In this document: piece after piece, positions 17,958-25,600 of the stretch
Layout of the letters: each line of letters opens with the position of its first letter
How positions within the stretch are numbered: position 1 is the first letter of the stretch
DNA from: Micromonospora mirobrigensis
Lineage (GTDB): Bacteria; Actinomycetota; Actinomycetes; Mycobacteriales; Micromonosporaceae
Length of the DNA stretch: 64,000 nt
Reading direction: 5' to 3'
Assembly (NCBI RefSeq): GCF_900091555.1
Contig: NZ_FMCX01000005.1
Coordinates: 473,456 to 537,455 of the forward strand
The notes under the pieces: model-generated
What the model was told of the DNA's origin: nothing
The model's database searches: none
Seen by the model: only the letters and a program-made list of their open reading frames with translations
Made by a program: the position numbers and the translations under genes

Positions 17958-18569
17958 ATGTTCACCGGAATCGTCGAGGAGTTGGGCGAGGTCGTCGGGG
18001 TCACCGCGACCGGCGGGGACTCCGCCCTGGTCGCCGTCCGCGGCCCGCTGGTCACCTCCGACGCCCGACACGGCGACTCGATCGCCGTCAACGGCGTCTG
18101 CCTGACCGTGGTCGACGTCGACGGCGGGGTGTTCACCGCCGACGTGATGGGGGAGACGCTGCGCCGCTCCTCGCTCGGCGTGCTGCGCCCGGGCGCCCCG
18201 GTCAACCTGGAGCGGGCCGCCGCCCTGGGCAGCCGGCTCGGCGGCCACCTGGTCCAGGGCCACGTCGACGGGGTCGGCGAGCTCGTCTCCCGGGAGCCCG
18301 CCGAGCAGTGGGAGACGGTCCGCTTCCGGCTCCCCGCCCACCTGGCCCGGTACGTGGTGGAGAAGGGCTCGATCACCGTCGACGGGGTGTCGCTGACCGT
18401 CGCCGAGGTCGGCGACGACTGGTTCAGCGTCGGGCTGATCCCGACCACCCTCCAGCTGACCGTGCTGGGCGCGAAGAGCGTCGGCGACCCGGTCAACCTG
18501 GAGGTCGACGTCCTGGCCAAGTACGTCGAGCGGCTGCTCGGCGCCCGGGCCGGCGGGGGCGAGGGCTGA
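17958..18569 (+). CDS. ribE: Riboflavin synthase alpha chain
   Basis: Dismutates two lumazine molecules into riboflavin; 203 residues. It has the duplicated lumazine-binding barrels: MFTGIVEELGEV at the start, NGVCLTV in repeat one, GGHLVQGHVDGVGE, and ITVDGVSLTV in repeat two. The C-terminus (NLEVDVLAKYVERLL) forms the trimerisation helix. Start ATG 17958, two bases after the ribD stop. Its TGA overlaps the ATG of the following transporter by one base, so translation is coupled. Confidence 0.97.
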   Translation: MFTGIVEELGEVVGVTATGGDSALVAVRGPLVTSDARHGDSIAVNGVCLTVVDVDGGVFTADVMGETLRRSSLGVLRPGAPVNLERAAALGSRLGGHLVQGHVDGVGELVSREPAEQWETVRFRLPAHLARYVVEKGSITVDGVSLTVAEVGDDWFSVGLIPTTLQLTVLGAKSVGDPVNLEVDVLAKYVERLLGARAGGGEG

Positions 18570-19264
18570 TGGGCCCGCTCGGCTGGCTGCTCGACGCCCA
18601 GGTCCACGTCGCCGGTTCCCCGGTGCTGGTCCGGGAGATCGTCGGCAACGTCTTCGGGCTGGCCTCCGCCCTGTTCGGGCTGCGCCGGCTGGTCTGGGCC
18701 TGGCCGGTCGGCATGATCGGCAACGCGCTGCTGTTCACCGTCTTCCTCGGCGGGGTCTTCGCCACCCCGCAGGCGCACGACCTCTACGGGCAGGCCGGCC
18801 GGCAGGTCTTCTTCTTCGCGGTCAGCGTCTACGGCTGGTGGCGCTGGTCGCGCAACCGGCACGCCGGTGACGGGGACCAGCCGGCGGTGAACCCGCGCTG
18901 GGCCACCGGCCGGGAGCGGCTCGGCCTGCTCGCCGTCGCCGTCCTCGGCACCGCCGCCGGCTATCCGCTGCTCGCGGCGCTCGGCTCCTGGGGGCCGCTG
19001 CCGGACGCCTGGATCCTCACCGGCAGCCTGCTCGCCACGTACGGCATGGCCCGGGGCTGGGTCGAGTTCTGGGTGATCTGGATCGCCGTCGACGCGGTCG
19101 GGGTGCCGCTGCTGCTGCGGGGCGGCTTCTACCCCTCCGCGGCGATGTACCTCGTCTACGGCGCGTTCTGCGTCTGGGGCCTGGTCAGCTGGTGGCGTAC
19201 CTCCCGCCGGATCTCCGCGCCCACCCACCCGATCCCGTCCACCTATTCGGAGGTCGTGGCATGA
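18569..19264 (+). CDS. ribM: PnuC-family transporter, probable riboflavin transporter RibM
   Basis: A 231-residue integral membrane protein of the PnuC family with about seven hydrophobic segments (for example IVGNVFGLASALFGLRRLVW, VGMIGNALLFTVFLGG, VFFFAVSVYGWWRW, ILTGSLLATYGMARGW and the C-terminal YLVYGAFCVWGLVSWW). PnuC relatives usually import nicotinamide riboside. Lying inside a riboflavin operon behind an FMN riboswitch and coupled to ribE and ribBA points to the RibM subgroup described in Corynebacterium and Streptomyces, which imports riboflavin. It starts by one-base overlap with ribE and ends in an ATGA overlap with ribBA. Confidence 0.85.
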   Translation: MGPLGWLLDAQVHVAGSPVLVREIVGNVFGLASALFGLRRLVWAWPVGMIGNALLFTVFLGGVFATPQAHDLYGQAGRQVFFFAVSVYGWWRWSRNRHAGDGDQPAVNPRWATGRERLGLLAVAVLGTAAGYPLLAALGSWGPLPDAWILTGSLLATYGMARGWVEFWVIWIAVDAVGVPLLLRGGFYPSAAMYLVYGAFCVWGLVSWWRTSRRISAPTHPIPSTYSEVVA

Positions 19265-20538
19265 CCAGCACGTTCGCCAGCATCGAGCAGGCGGTCGCCG
19301 ACATCGCCGCCGGTCGTCCCGTCGTCGTGGTCGACGACGAGAACCGGGAGAACGAGGGCGACCTGATCTTCGCCGCCGAACTGGCCACCCCGGAGCTGGT
19401 GGCGTTCATGGTGCGGTACACCTCCGGCTACATCTGCGTCTCACTCACCGAGAGCGAGTGCGACCGGCTGGACCTGCCGCCGATGCACCACACCAACCAG
19501 GACCGGCGGGGCACCGCCTACACGGTGACGGTGGACGCCCGCGAGGGGATCAGCACCGGCATCTCCGCCGCCGACCGCTGCCGCACCATCCGGCTGCTCG
19601 CCGACGCGGGCACCGACCCGACCGACCTGTCCCGCCCAGGGCACGTGGTGCCGCTGCGGGCCCGCGAGGGGGGTGTGCTGCGCCGCCCCGGCCACACCGA
19701 GGCGGGCGTCGACCTGACCCGGCTGGCCGGGCTGCGCCCGGCCGGCGTGCTCTGCGAGCTGGTCAACGACGACGGCACCATGATGCGGGTGCCCGACCTG
19801 GAGAAGTTCTGCGCCGAGCACGAGCTGACCCTGGTCACCATCGCCGACCTGGTGGCGTACCGGCGGCGGCACGAGAAGCAGGTGGAGCAGGTCGCCGACG
19901 CCCGGATGCCCACCCCGTACGGGGTGTTCCGGGCGCTGGGCTACCGGGCCGAGCACGACCCGGCCGAACACGTCGCCATGGTGTACGGGGAGATCGGCGA
20001 CGGGCAGGACGTGCTGGTCCGGGTGCACTCGGAGTGCCTGACCGGGGACGTGTTCGGCTCGCTGCGCTGCGACTGCGGCCCGCAGTTGCAGGCCGCGCTG
20101 GCCCGGGTCGCCCGGGAGGGGCGCGGGGTGGTGCTCTACGTCCGCGGGCACGAGGGCCGGGGCATCGGCCTGCTGCACAAGCTGCAGGCGTACCAGTTGC
20201 AGGACCTCGGCCGGGACACCGTCGACGCGAACCTGGACCTGGGCCTGCCGGCCGACGCCCGGGACTACGGCACCGGCGCGCAGATCCTCTACGACCTGGG
20301 CGTGCGGTCGATGCGGCTGCTCACCAACAACCCGGCCAAACGGGCCGGGCTGGAGGGGTACGGCCTCACCATCACCGGCCGTGAGGGGCTGCCCATCCGG
20401 TCCAACCCGGAGAACGTGCGGTACCTGCGCACCAAGCGGGAGCGGATGGGGCACCTGTTGGACGAGTTCGACGAACTGGGCGAGCAGACCGAGGCGCCGA
20501 TGGGGCGCCCGGTCGCCGGCGACGAGATCGGAGCATAG
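19261..20538 (+). CDS. ribBA: Bifunctional 3,4-dihydroxy-2-butanone 4-phosphate synthase / GTP cyclohydrolase II
   Basis: Supplies both precursors of riboflavin; 425 residues. The N-terminal DHBP synthase (about 1-200) has VVDDENRENEGDL, the HHTNQDRRGTAYT loop and RPGHVVPLRA...RRPGHTEA. The C-terminal GTP cyclohydrolase II (about 210-410) has VRVHSECLTGDVFGSLRCDC with three zinc cysteines, YVRGHEGRGIGL and RLLTNNPAKRAGLEGYG. The start is ATG 19261 in an ATGA overlap with the transporter gene. Fusion and position are normal for actinobacteria. Confidence 0.97.
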   Translation: MTSTFASIEQAVADIAAGRPVVVVDDENRENEGDLIFAAELATPELVAFMVRYTSGYICVSLTESECDRLDLPPMHHTNQDRRGTAYTVTVDAREGISTGISAADRCRTIRLLADAGTDPTDLSRPGHVVPLRAREGGVLRRPGHTEAGVDLTRLAGLRPAGVLCELVNDDGTMMRVPDLEKFCAEHELTLVTIADLVAYRRRHEKQVEQVADARMPTPYGVFRALGYRAEHDPAEHVAMVYGEIGDGQDVLVRVHSECLTGDVFGSLRCDCGPQLQAALARVAREGRGVVLYVRGHEGRGIGLLHKLQAYQLQDLGRDTVDANLDLGLPADARDYGTGAQILYDLGVRSMRLLTNNPAKRAGLEGYGLTITGREGLPIRSNPENVRYLRTKRERMGHLLDEFDELGEQTEAPMGRPVAGDEIGA

Positions 20539-20540
20539 AC

Positions 20541-21038
20541 ATGGCGGGATTCGGCGAGCCCGGGGTGGACGCGGTCGACGCCGCGGGGCTGACCGTGGGC
20601 GTGGTGGCGGCCCGGTGGCACGGCGAGCTGACCGACCACATGCTCGACCGGGCGGTGGCCGCGGCACAGGCGTGCGGTGCCCGCGCCGTGGCGGCCCGGG
20701 TGGCCGGCTCGGTGGAGCTGCCGGTGGTGGCGCAGGCCCTCGCGCGCCGCTGCGACGTGGTGGTCGCGCTCGGCGTGGTGGTCCGCGGTGCCACCGCCCA
20801 CTTCGACTACGTCTGCCAGTCGGTGACCGAGGGGCTGACCCGGGTGGCCCTGGACGAGGGGAAGCCGGTGGCGCACGGGGTGCTCACCGTCGACACCATC
20901 GAACAGGCCCGCGACCGGGCCGGCCTGCCCGGCTCCGCCGAGGACAAGGGCTGGGCGGCGACCGTGGCGGCGCTGGACGCGGCGCTGACCATCCGCGGCC
21001 TGGACCGGGCCGGCCAGCGGGTCGGCTTCGGCGGCTGA
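20541..21038 (+). CDS. ribH: 6,7-dimethyl-8-ribityllumazine synthase
   Basis: Penultimate step of riboflavin synthesis; forms large icosahedral or pentameric shells. 165 residues. Conserved pieces are VVAARWHGELTDHML, GSVELPVVAQ, ALGVVVRGATAHFDYVC with the catalytic histidine, GVLTVDTIEQA, and EDKGWAATVAALDAAL. It starts two bases after the ribBA stop and closes the rib operon. Confidence 0.97.
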   Translation: MAGFGEPGVDAVDAAGLTVGVVAARWHGELTDHMLDRAVAAAQACGARAVAARVAGSVELPVVAQALARRCDVVVALGVVVRGATAHFDYVCQSVTEGLTRVALDEGKPVAHGVLTVDTIEQARDRAGLPGSAEDKGWAATVAALDAALTIRGLDRAGQRVGFGG

Positions 21039-21337
21039 CCCCGACCGGTCGGCTCGGCCGGCCTGCGGCGGTCCGGCCTTCCCGGCCGGCGCCACCCTCT
21101 CGAACCGCGCCTGCCGGCGACGGAGGTGGCGTCCCGCGGCACCGCAACGGGTCACACCTCCCCTCATCCCCACCACCGAAAGCCGGGCAGCGCAGGACGG
21201 TGGCCGTCGTGAGTCACCTGTGCTCGCCGGGACGCCCGCAGATCGATCCCCGGGTCCGACCACCACTCACCGTGGGGAAGATGACGCGCCCGGACCCGGC
21301 GCGAGCAACCCCGCCGGCCGGCTGGAAGAATCGCGGC
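21039..21337. other. Intergenic region between the rib operon and hisE
   Basis: About 300 bases with no supportable gene. The first 50 bases hold short GC-rich inverted repeats (GACCGGTC; GGCCGG pairing with CCGGCC) that may end the rib transcript. The rest should hold the hisEG promoter; I see no convincing -35/-10 pair. No ribosome site is clear in front of the hisE GTG. Confidence 0.4.
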
Positions 21338-21601
21338 GTGAAGACGTTCGAGGAGTTGTTCGCCGAGCTGCAGGCCAAGGCCGCGGCCGGCACCCCGGGC
21401 TCCGGCACGGTCGCCGCCCTGGAGAAGGGGGTGCACTTCGTCGGCAAGAAGGTCGTCGAGGAGGCGGCCGAGTCGTGGATGGCCGCCGAGCACGAGGGGC
21501 CGGAGCGTACCGCCGAGGAGATCTCCCAGCTGCTCTACCAGGTCCAGGTGCTGATGCTGGCCAGCGGTCTCGAGCTCGAGGACATCTACCGACATCTGTG
21601 A
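21338..21601 (+). CDS. hisE: Phosphoribosyl-ATP pyrophosphatase
   Basis: Second step of histidine synthesis, PR-ATP to PR-AMP; 87 residues, all-alpha MazG-like fold. The Mg-binding helix motifs are clear: FVGKKVVEEAAESWMAAEHEG and the TAEEISQLLYQVQVLML helix, with a C-terminal EDIYRHL. The start is GTG 21338; longer in-frame extensions upstream are not conserved. It ends 45 bases before hisG, the enzyme of the preceding step, giving the usual actinobacterial hisE-hisG pair. Confidence 0.95.
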   Translation: MKTFEELFAELQAKAAAGTPGSGTVAALEKGVHFVGKKVVEEAAESWMAAEHEGPERTAEEISQLLYQVQVLMLASGLELEDIYRHL

Positions 21602-21646
21602 GTGCGCCCACTCGTTGATCACACCCGATCGAAGGAGCACTCCGTC

Positions 21647-22492
21647 ATGCTGCGTGTCGCCGTACCCAACAAGGGCGCCCTGGCCGAGAAGGCCGCCCAG
21701 ATGCTGCGCGAGGCGGGCTACCGCCAGCGCACCGACCCGAAGGACCTCGTCTGCCGCGACGAGGCCAACGACATCGAGTTCTTCTACCTGCGCCCCAAGG
21801 ACATCGCCACCTACGTCGGCTCCGGTGACCTCGACGTCGGGATCACCGGCCGGGACCTGCTGATCGACTCCGGCGCGCCGGCCGAGGAGATCGTCGACCT
21901 GGCGTTCGGCCGGGCCACCTTCCGCTTCGCCGCCCGCCCGCAGGACGTCGACGACGTCCGCGAGCTGGGCGGGCACCGGATCGCCACCGCGTACCCCGGG
22001 CTGGTCGAGCGGCACCTCGCCGAGCTCGGCGTCAAGGCCGACGTGATCCGCCTCGACGGGGCGGTGGAGAACGCCATCCGGCTCGGCGTGGCCGACGTGG
22101 TCGCCGACGTGGTGGAGACCGGCGCCACGCTGCGCCAGGCGGGTCTGGTGGTCTTCGGCGAGCCGCTGCTGCGCTCCTCGGCGGTGCTGGTCCGACGCGC
22201 CGGCGCCCCCGGCTGCGCCCAGGCCGACCAGCTGCTGCGCCGGCTGCACGGGGTGCTGGTCGCCCGGCGGTACGTGATGCTCGCCTACGACGTGCCGGCC
22301 GGTCTGCTCGACCGGGCCAGCTCGCTGACCCCGGGCATCGAGTCGCCGACCGTCTCCCCGCTGCACCGGGAGGGTTGGGTCGCCGTGCAGGCGATGGTCC
22401 TCCGCGACGACGTGCACCGGATCATGGACGAGCTCTACGACCTGGGCGCCCGGGCGATCCTGGTCACCAACATCCACGCCTGCCGGCTGTGA
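21647..22492 (+). CDS. hisG: ATP phosphoribosyltransferase, long form
   Basis: First and feedback-regulated step of histidine synthesis; 281 residues, the HisG-L form that carries its own regulatory domain. The catalytic part has RVAVPNKGALAEKA, DVGITGRDLL and the PRPP loop ADVVADVVETGATLRQAG. The last 80 residues are the ACT-like domain (ESPTVSPLH, WVAVQAMV, LGARAILVTNIHACRL) that binds histidine. ATG 21647 has GAAGGAG ten bases upstream. It ends in a GTGA overlap with the next gene. Confidence 0.96.
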   Translation: MLRVAVPNKGALAEKAAQMLREAGYRQRTDPKDLVCRDEANDIEFFYLRPKDIATYVGSGDLDVGITGRDLLIDSGAPAEEIVDLAFGRATFRFAARPQDVDDVRELGGHRIATAYPGLVERHLAELGVKADVIRLDGAVENAIRLGVADVVADVVETGATLRQAGLVVFGEPLLRSSAVLVRRAGAPGCAQADQLLRRLHGVLVARRYVMLAYDVPAGLLDRASSLTPGIESPTVSPLHREGWVAVQAMVLRDDVHRIMDELYDLGARAILVTNIHACRL

Positions 22493-23457
22493 GGTCGCTG
22501 CCGTCGGCGGTCGCCCTGCCCGTGGTGGTGCTGGGCGGGGCGGCCGCGGCGGCGCAGGGGGCGGTCAACGCCGAGCTGGGGGAGCGGGCCGGCAACCCGG
22601 TGCTCGGTGCGGTGGTGAACAACCTCGGCGGCAGCCTGCTGATCCTGGTCGGCCTGGTCGCGCTCCCCTCGATGCGGGCCGGGCTGGTCGCGCTGCGCCG
22701 GGCCCGGTTGCCCTGGTGGGCGTACCTGGGCGGGCTCGGTGGGGCGGCGATCGTGGTGGTCGGCACGTACGTCGTACCCGTGCTCGGCGTCGCGGTCTTC
22801 ACGATCGCGCAGGTGGCCGGGGGCAGTCTCGGCGGCCTGGCGGTGGACCGGGCCGGCCTGGCGCCGGTGGGGCGGCTGGCGCTGACCGTGCCCCGGGTGG
22901 CCGGCGCGCTGCTCGGCGTGGCCGCGGTGACCCTGGCCCAGCTGGGTCGCCCGGTCGGCGAGCTGGCGGTCGGGCTGGTGCTGCTCGCGGTGGGCGGTGG
23001 GCTGGCGGTCGCGGTGCAGACGGCGCTCAACGGTCGGGTCTCCGCCGCCGGCACGTCCTCGGCCGGGGTGGCCGTGAACTTCGCCACCAGCACCCCGGTG
23101 GTGCTGCTGGTGGCGGCCTTCGCGGGGGCGCTGAGCGGCGCGGCTCCGACCTGGCCGACCGACTGGTACCTCTACGCCGGCGGCCTGCTCGGGGTCGGCA
23201 TCGTGGCGTCCCTGGTGGTGGGCGTCCGGGCGGTGGGGGTGCTGCGCACCGGGCTGGCCCTGGTGGCCGGGCAGCTCGCCGGGGCGCTCCTGCTCGACGT
23301 GCTGCTGCCCGGCGGGGCGGGGCTGCGGCTGCCGGTGCTGGCCGGCTCGGCGCTGACCCTGCTGGCCGTCCTGGTCGCCGGGGCGCGACCCCGCCGCCGG
23401 TCGGTTCGTGTGGCGGCCGAGCCCGCGGGCGAGTCGGATGGCAGACTGGTGGGGTGA
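22489..23457 (+). CDS. DMT-superfamily membrane protein (YdcZ/DUF606-like, two repeats)
   Basis: A 322-residue integral membrane protein with about ten hydrophobic segments in two similar halves. Each half starts with a GxxxAxQxxxNxxL-type helix: AAAAQGAVNAELGERAGNPVLG and AVAVQTALNGRVSAAGTSSAG. That repeat and the downstream GGxxG helices are characteristic of the DUF606/YdcZ branch of the drug/metabolite transporter group. Substrate unknown. Its GTG start overlaps the hisG stop (GTGA) and its stop overlaps the next GTG, so it is translated as part of the his unit, although no link to histidine is evident. Confidence 0.75.
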   Translation: MRSLPSAVALPVVVLGGAAAAAQGAVNAELGERAGNPVLGAVVNNLGGSLLILVGLVALPSMRAGLVALRRARLPWWAYLGGLGGAAIVVVGTYVVPVLGVAVFTIAQVAGGSLGGLAVDRAGLAPVGRLALTVPRVAGALLGVAAVTLAQLGRPVGELAVGLVLLAVGGGLAVAVQTALNGRVSAAGTSSAGVAVNFATSTPVVLLVAAFAGALSGAAPTWPTDWYLYAGGLLGVGIVASLVVGVRAVGVLRTGLALVAGQLAGALLLDVLLPGGAGLRLPVLAGSALTLLAVLVAGARPRRRSVRVAAEPAGESDGRLVG

Positions 23458-23927
23458 ACGACAGCGATCGGGTGAGCCTGCGACCACGCAAGATCCGGCT
23501 GGTGTGCTGGACGTCGGCGGTCGTCCTGGTCGTGGTCTTCAGCCTGGCGGCCACCTCGCTGACCGGCCGGACCGGCGACGGCTACGGCAGCTTCCAGCGT
23601 GGTGACCAGGTCGCCATGATCGGCCTGGGTGTGCTCGGCGCGCTCGGCCTGCTGCTCTTCACCCGGCCCCGGGTGGAGGCGGACGCCCGGGGCGTACGCG
23701 TGCGTAACGTGACCGGCTCCTACGACCTGCCGTGGGAGGTCGTCCGGGGGGTCCGGTTCGACCGGGGCGCGCCGTGGGCCAGCCTCGAGCTGCACGACGA
23801 CGACCTGCTGCCGATGGTCGCCCTCCAGGCCGCCGACAAGGAGCGGGCCGTGGCGGGCGTACGCGCCCTTCGCCGGCTGCACCAGGCCCACCTGGCCACC
23901 CTCGGCGAGCGCGCCCCCGGCCGCTGA
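23454..23927 (+). CDS. Membrane-anchored bacterial PH-domain protein
   Basis: 157 residues. Two N-terminal transmembrane helices (about 17-37 and 52-70) are followed by a cytoplasmic domain with the pattern of a bacterial PH_6-type domain: RPRVEADARGVRVRNVTGSYDLPWEVVRGVRFDRG, here cited as positions 72-106, then a WASLELHDDDLLPMVAL strand and a C-terminal helix. Such proteins are common, uncharacterised actinobacterial membrane proteins. The GTG start overlaps the previous stop (GTGA). Role unknown. Confidence 0.7.
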   Translation: MNDSDRVSLRPRKIRLVCWTSAVVLVVVFSLAATSLTGRTGDGYGSFQRGDQVAMIGLGVLGALGLLLFTRPRVEADARGVRVRNVTGSYDLPWEVVRGVRFDRGAPWASLELHDDDLLPMVALQAADKERAVAGVRALRRLHQAHLATLGERAPGR

Positions 23928-23966
23928 CCGGCCCACCCGGACCCCGGCCGCCGGTGGGTGCCCGGT

Positions 23967-23996
23967 TTGGGGTGCGACGTCGGCAGGGTGTAGTGT
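23967..23996 (+). promoter_or_regulatory. Probable promoter of infC-rpmI-rplT
   Basis: TTGGGG at 23967-23972 and TAGTGT at 23991-23996 are separated by 18 bases in the gap after the PH-domain gene. Transcription would start near 24003, leaving a leader of about 258 bases before infC. This is the only good pair seen in the gap. Confidence 0.5.
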
Positions 23997-24162
23997 TAGC
24001 GAGTCGACCAGGCTGCCCCCGTGTCTCACGAGTGGGCGGCCGTTGAAGCGGAGCGCCTGCTCCCACCCGCGTCGCCGACGAGGCGTCCGGGTCCGGTCAC
24101 CGGTTCCGGGGACACCCCGGTCCCGGATGCGCGACCATGTGGTCGTGCCGACCGGTCGAGCG

Positions 24163-24193
24163 GGCCCTGGCATGTGCCGGGGCCTTCTGCTTT
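24163..24193 (+). terminator. Candidate attenuator hairpin in the infC leader
   Basis: GGCCCTGGC pairs with GCCGGGGCC (nine pairs, one T-G) around the tetraloop ATGT, and is followed by TTCTGCTTT. This has the shape of an intrinsic terminator lying 77 bases before the infC start. L20/IF3 operons are controlled by leader attenuation in several phyla, so premature termination is plausible here. Direct evidence is the structure only. Confidence 0.5.
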
Positions 24194-24260
24194 CCGGGTC
24201 GCTCCCACCCGGGAGCTCCCGCGGGTCGGCACCGCAGGAGACTTGACTCGAGGAGGCCAC

Positions 24261-24929
24261 ATCAGCGTCGAACCACGCGTGAACGAGCAGATCCGGGCAC
24301 GTGAGGTCCGACTGGTCGGCCCTGAGGGTGAGCAGGTGGGCATCGTCCCGCTGGAGCGCGCCCTGCAGCTGGCCGCGGACGTCGACCTGGACCTGGTCGA
24401 GGTTGCGCCGATGGCGCGCCCGCCGGTGTGCAAGCTCATGGACTTCGGCAAGTTCAAGTACGAGAGCGCACTCAAGGCGCGCGAAGCGCGGCGTAACCAG
24501 CAGCAGACCGTCATCAAGGAAATGAAGCTCCGGCCGAAGATCGACCCGCACGACTACGAGACCAAGAAGGGTCACGTGGTGCGGTTCCTCAAGGCGGGCG
24601 ACAAGGTCAAGGTGACGATCATGTTCCGCGGTCGCGAGCAGAGCCGCCCGGAGCTGGGTTACCGGCTCCTGCGTCGGCTCGAGTCCGAGATCACGGACCT
24701 GGGATACGTCGAGGCCGCTCCGAAGCAGGACGGCCGAAACATGATCATGGTTCTCGCTCCGCACCGGGCCGTCAAGGCCTCCGCGGTCGCCGCCACGGCG
24801 TCCCGCGGTGGACCGCGCGACCGGGCGGCGGAGGAGTCGGCCGCCCCGGCAGGTGGCGAGACCCCGGCGGCCGGCGAGACCGCAGCAGCCGGCGAGCCCG
24901 GCACGACCGCTGACACCAGCGGCCAGTAA
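24261..24929 (+). CDS. infC: Translation initiation factor IF-3, AUC start codon
   Basis: Prevents premature 50S joining and checks the start codon; 222 residues. The IF3 N-domain (VNEQIRAREVRLVGPEGEQ, LDLVEVAPMARPPVCKLMD, FGKFKYE) and C-domain (KEMKLRPKIDPHDYETKKGH, FLKAGDKVKVTIMFRGRE, PKQDGRNMIMVLAP) are complete, with a Gly/Ala/Glu-rich tail after residue 175. The start must be ATC at 24261: homology begins there (ISVEPRVNEQI) and AGGAGG stands four bases upstream. Rare start codons are a conserved IF3 feature that lets IF3 repress its own translation. A GTG far upstream gives 80 unrelated residues. Confidence 0.93.
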   Translation: MSVEPRVNEQIRAREVRLVGPEGEQVGIVPLERALQLAADVDLDLVEVAPMARPPVCKLMDFGKFKYESALKAREARRNQQQTVIKEMKLRPKIDPHDYETKKGHVVRFLKAGDKVKVTIMFRGREQSRPELGYRLLRRLESEITDLGYVEAAPKQDGRNMIMVLAPHRAVKASAVAATASRGGPRDRAAEESAAPAGGETPAAGETAAAGEPGTTADTSGQ

Positions 24930-24948
24930 CAGGGGAGATACGTTCCAC

Positions 24949-25143
24949 ATGCCGAAGATGAAGAGCCACACGGGTATGGGCAAGCGGGTCAAGGTCACCG
25001 GCAAGGGCAAGATCGTCGCCCAGCAGGCCGGTCTCCGCCACAACCTGGAGAAGAAGGCCTCCACCCAGACCCGCCGGCTGACCGGCACGGTCGAACTGGC
25101 CAAGGCCGACACCAAGCGCATCAAGAAGCTGCTCGGCCGCTGA
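24949..25143 (+). CDS. rpmI: 50S ribosomal protein L35
   Basis: 64 residues, highly basic. MPKMKSHTGMGKRVKVTGKGKI and the RHNLEKKASTQTRRL core are the family signature. The start ATG has GGGGAGA upstream. It sits 20 bases after infC and 33 before rplT in the standard operon. Confidence 0.98.
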   Translation: MPKMKSHTGMGKRVKVTGKGKIVAQQAGLRHNLEKKASTQTRRLTGTVELAKADTKRIKKLLGR

Positions 25144-25175
25144 CGCGCGCCACCTGAACCGAAGAAGGAGTTGAG

Positions 25176-25568
25176 ATGGCACGCGTCAAGCGGGCTGTTA
25201 ACGCCCAGAAGAAGCGCCGCGCCCTGCTGGAGACCGCGAGCGGTTACCGCGGTCAGCGCTCCCGGCTGTACCGCAAGGCCAAGGAGCAGGTGCTGCACTC
25301 GATGCAGTACGCCTACCGGGACCGTCGCGACCGCAAGGGCGACTTCCGGCAGCTCTGGATCCAGCGGATCAACGCCGGCGCCCGCGCCAACGGCATGACC
25401 TACAACCGGCTGATCCAGGGCCTGCGCCTGGCCGGCATCGAGGTCGACCGCAAGATCCTGGCCGACCTGGCCGTCAACGACGCCGCGGCCTTCGCCGCGA
25501 TCGTCGAGCTGGCCCGCGCCGCCGTGGCGGCCGAGGGCACCGGTGGCGCAGCGGCCCAGGCCGCCTGA
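25176..25568 (+). CDS. rplT: 50S ribosomal protein L20
   Basis: 130 residues; binds 23S rRNA early in 50S assembly and in many bacteria represses its own operon. MARVKRAVNAQKKRRALLETASGYRGQRSRLYRKAKEQ, cited as positions 1-38, forms the long basic helix; RDRRDRKGDFRQLWIQRINA and GMTYNRLIQGLRLAGIEVDRK follow. The C-terminal Ala/Gly-rich tail is slightly longer than average. Ribosome site AAGAAGGAG. A terminator was not obvious before the next gene. Confidence 0.98.
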   Translation: MARVKRAVNAQKKRRALLETASGYRGQRSRLYRKAKEQVLHSMQYAYRDRRDRKGDFRQLWIQRINAGARANGMTYNRLIQGLRLAGIEVDRKILADLAVNDAAAFAAIVELARAAVAAEGTGGAAAQAA

Positions 25569-25600
25569 TCCACCCCTGACAGCAGATCGAGGCGTCTCCC

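Noticed and set aside
16436..19228. 930-codon open frame on the minus strand across the ribDEM region
   Set aside because: It is antisense to five well-supported genes, has low-complexity Gly/Arg/Pro/Asp composition, and arises from the GC3 bias of the coding strand.
24021..24260. N-terminal extension of infC from a GTG at 24021
   Set aside because: The added 80 residues are not IF3-like and cover the leader hairpin; AGGAGG and homology place the start at ATC 24261.
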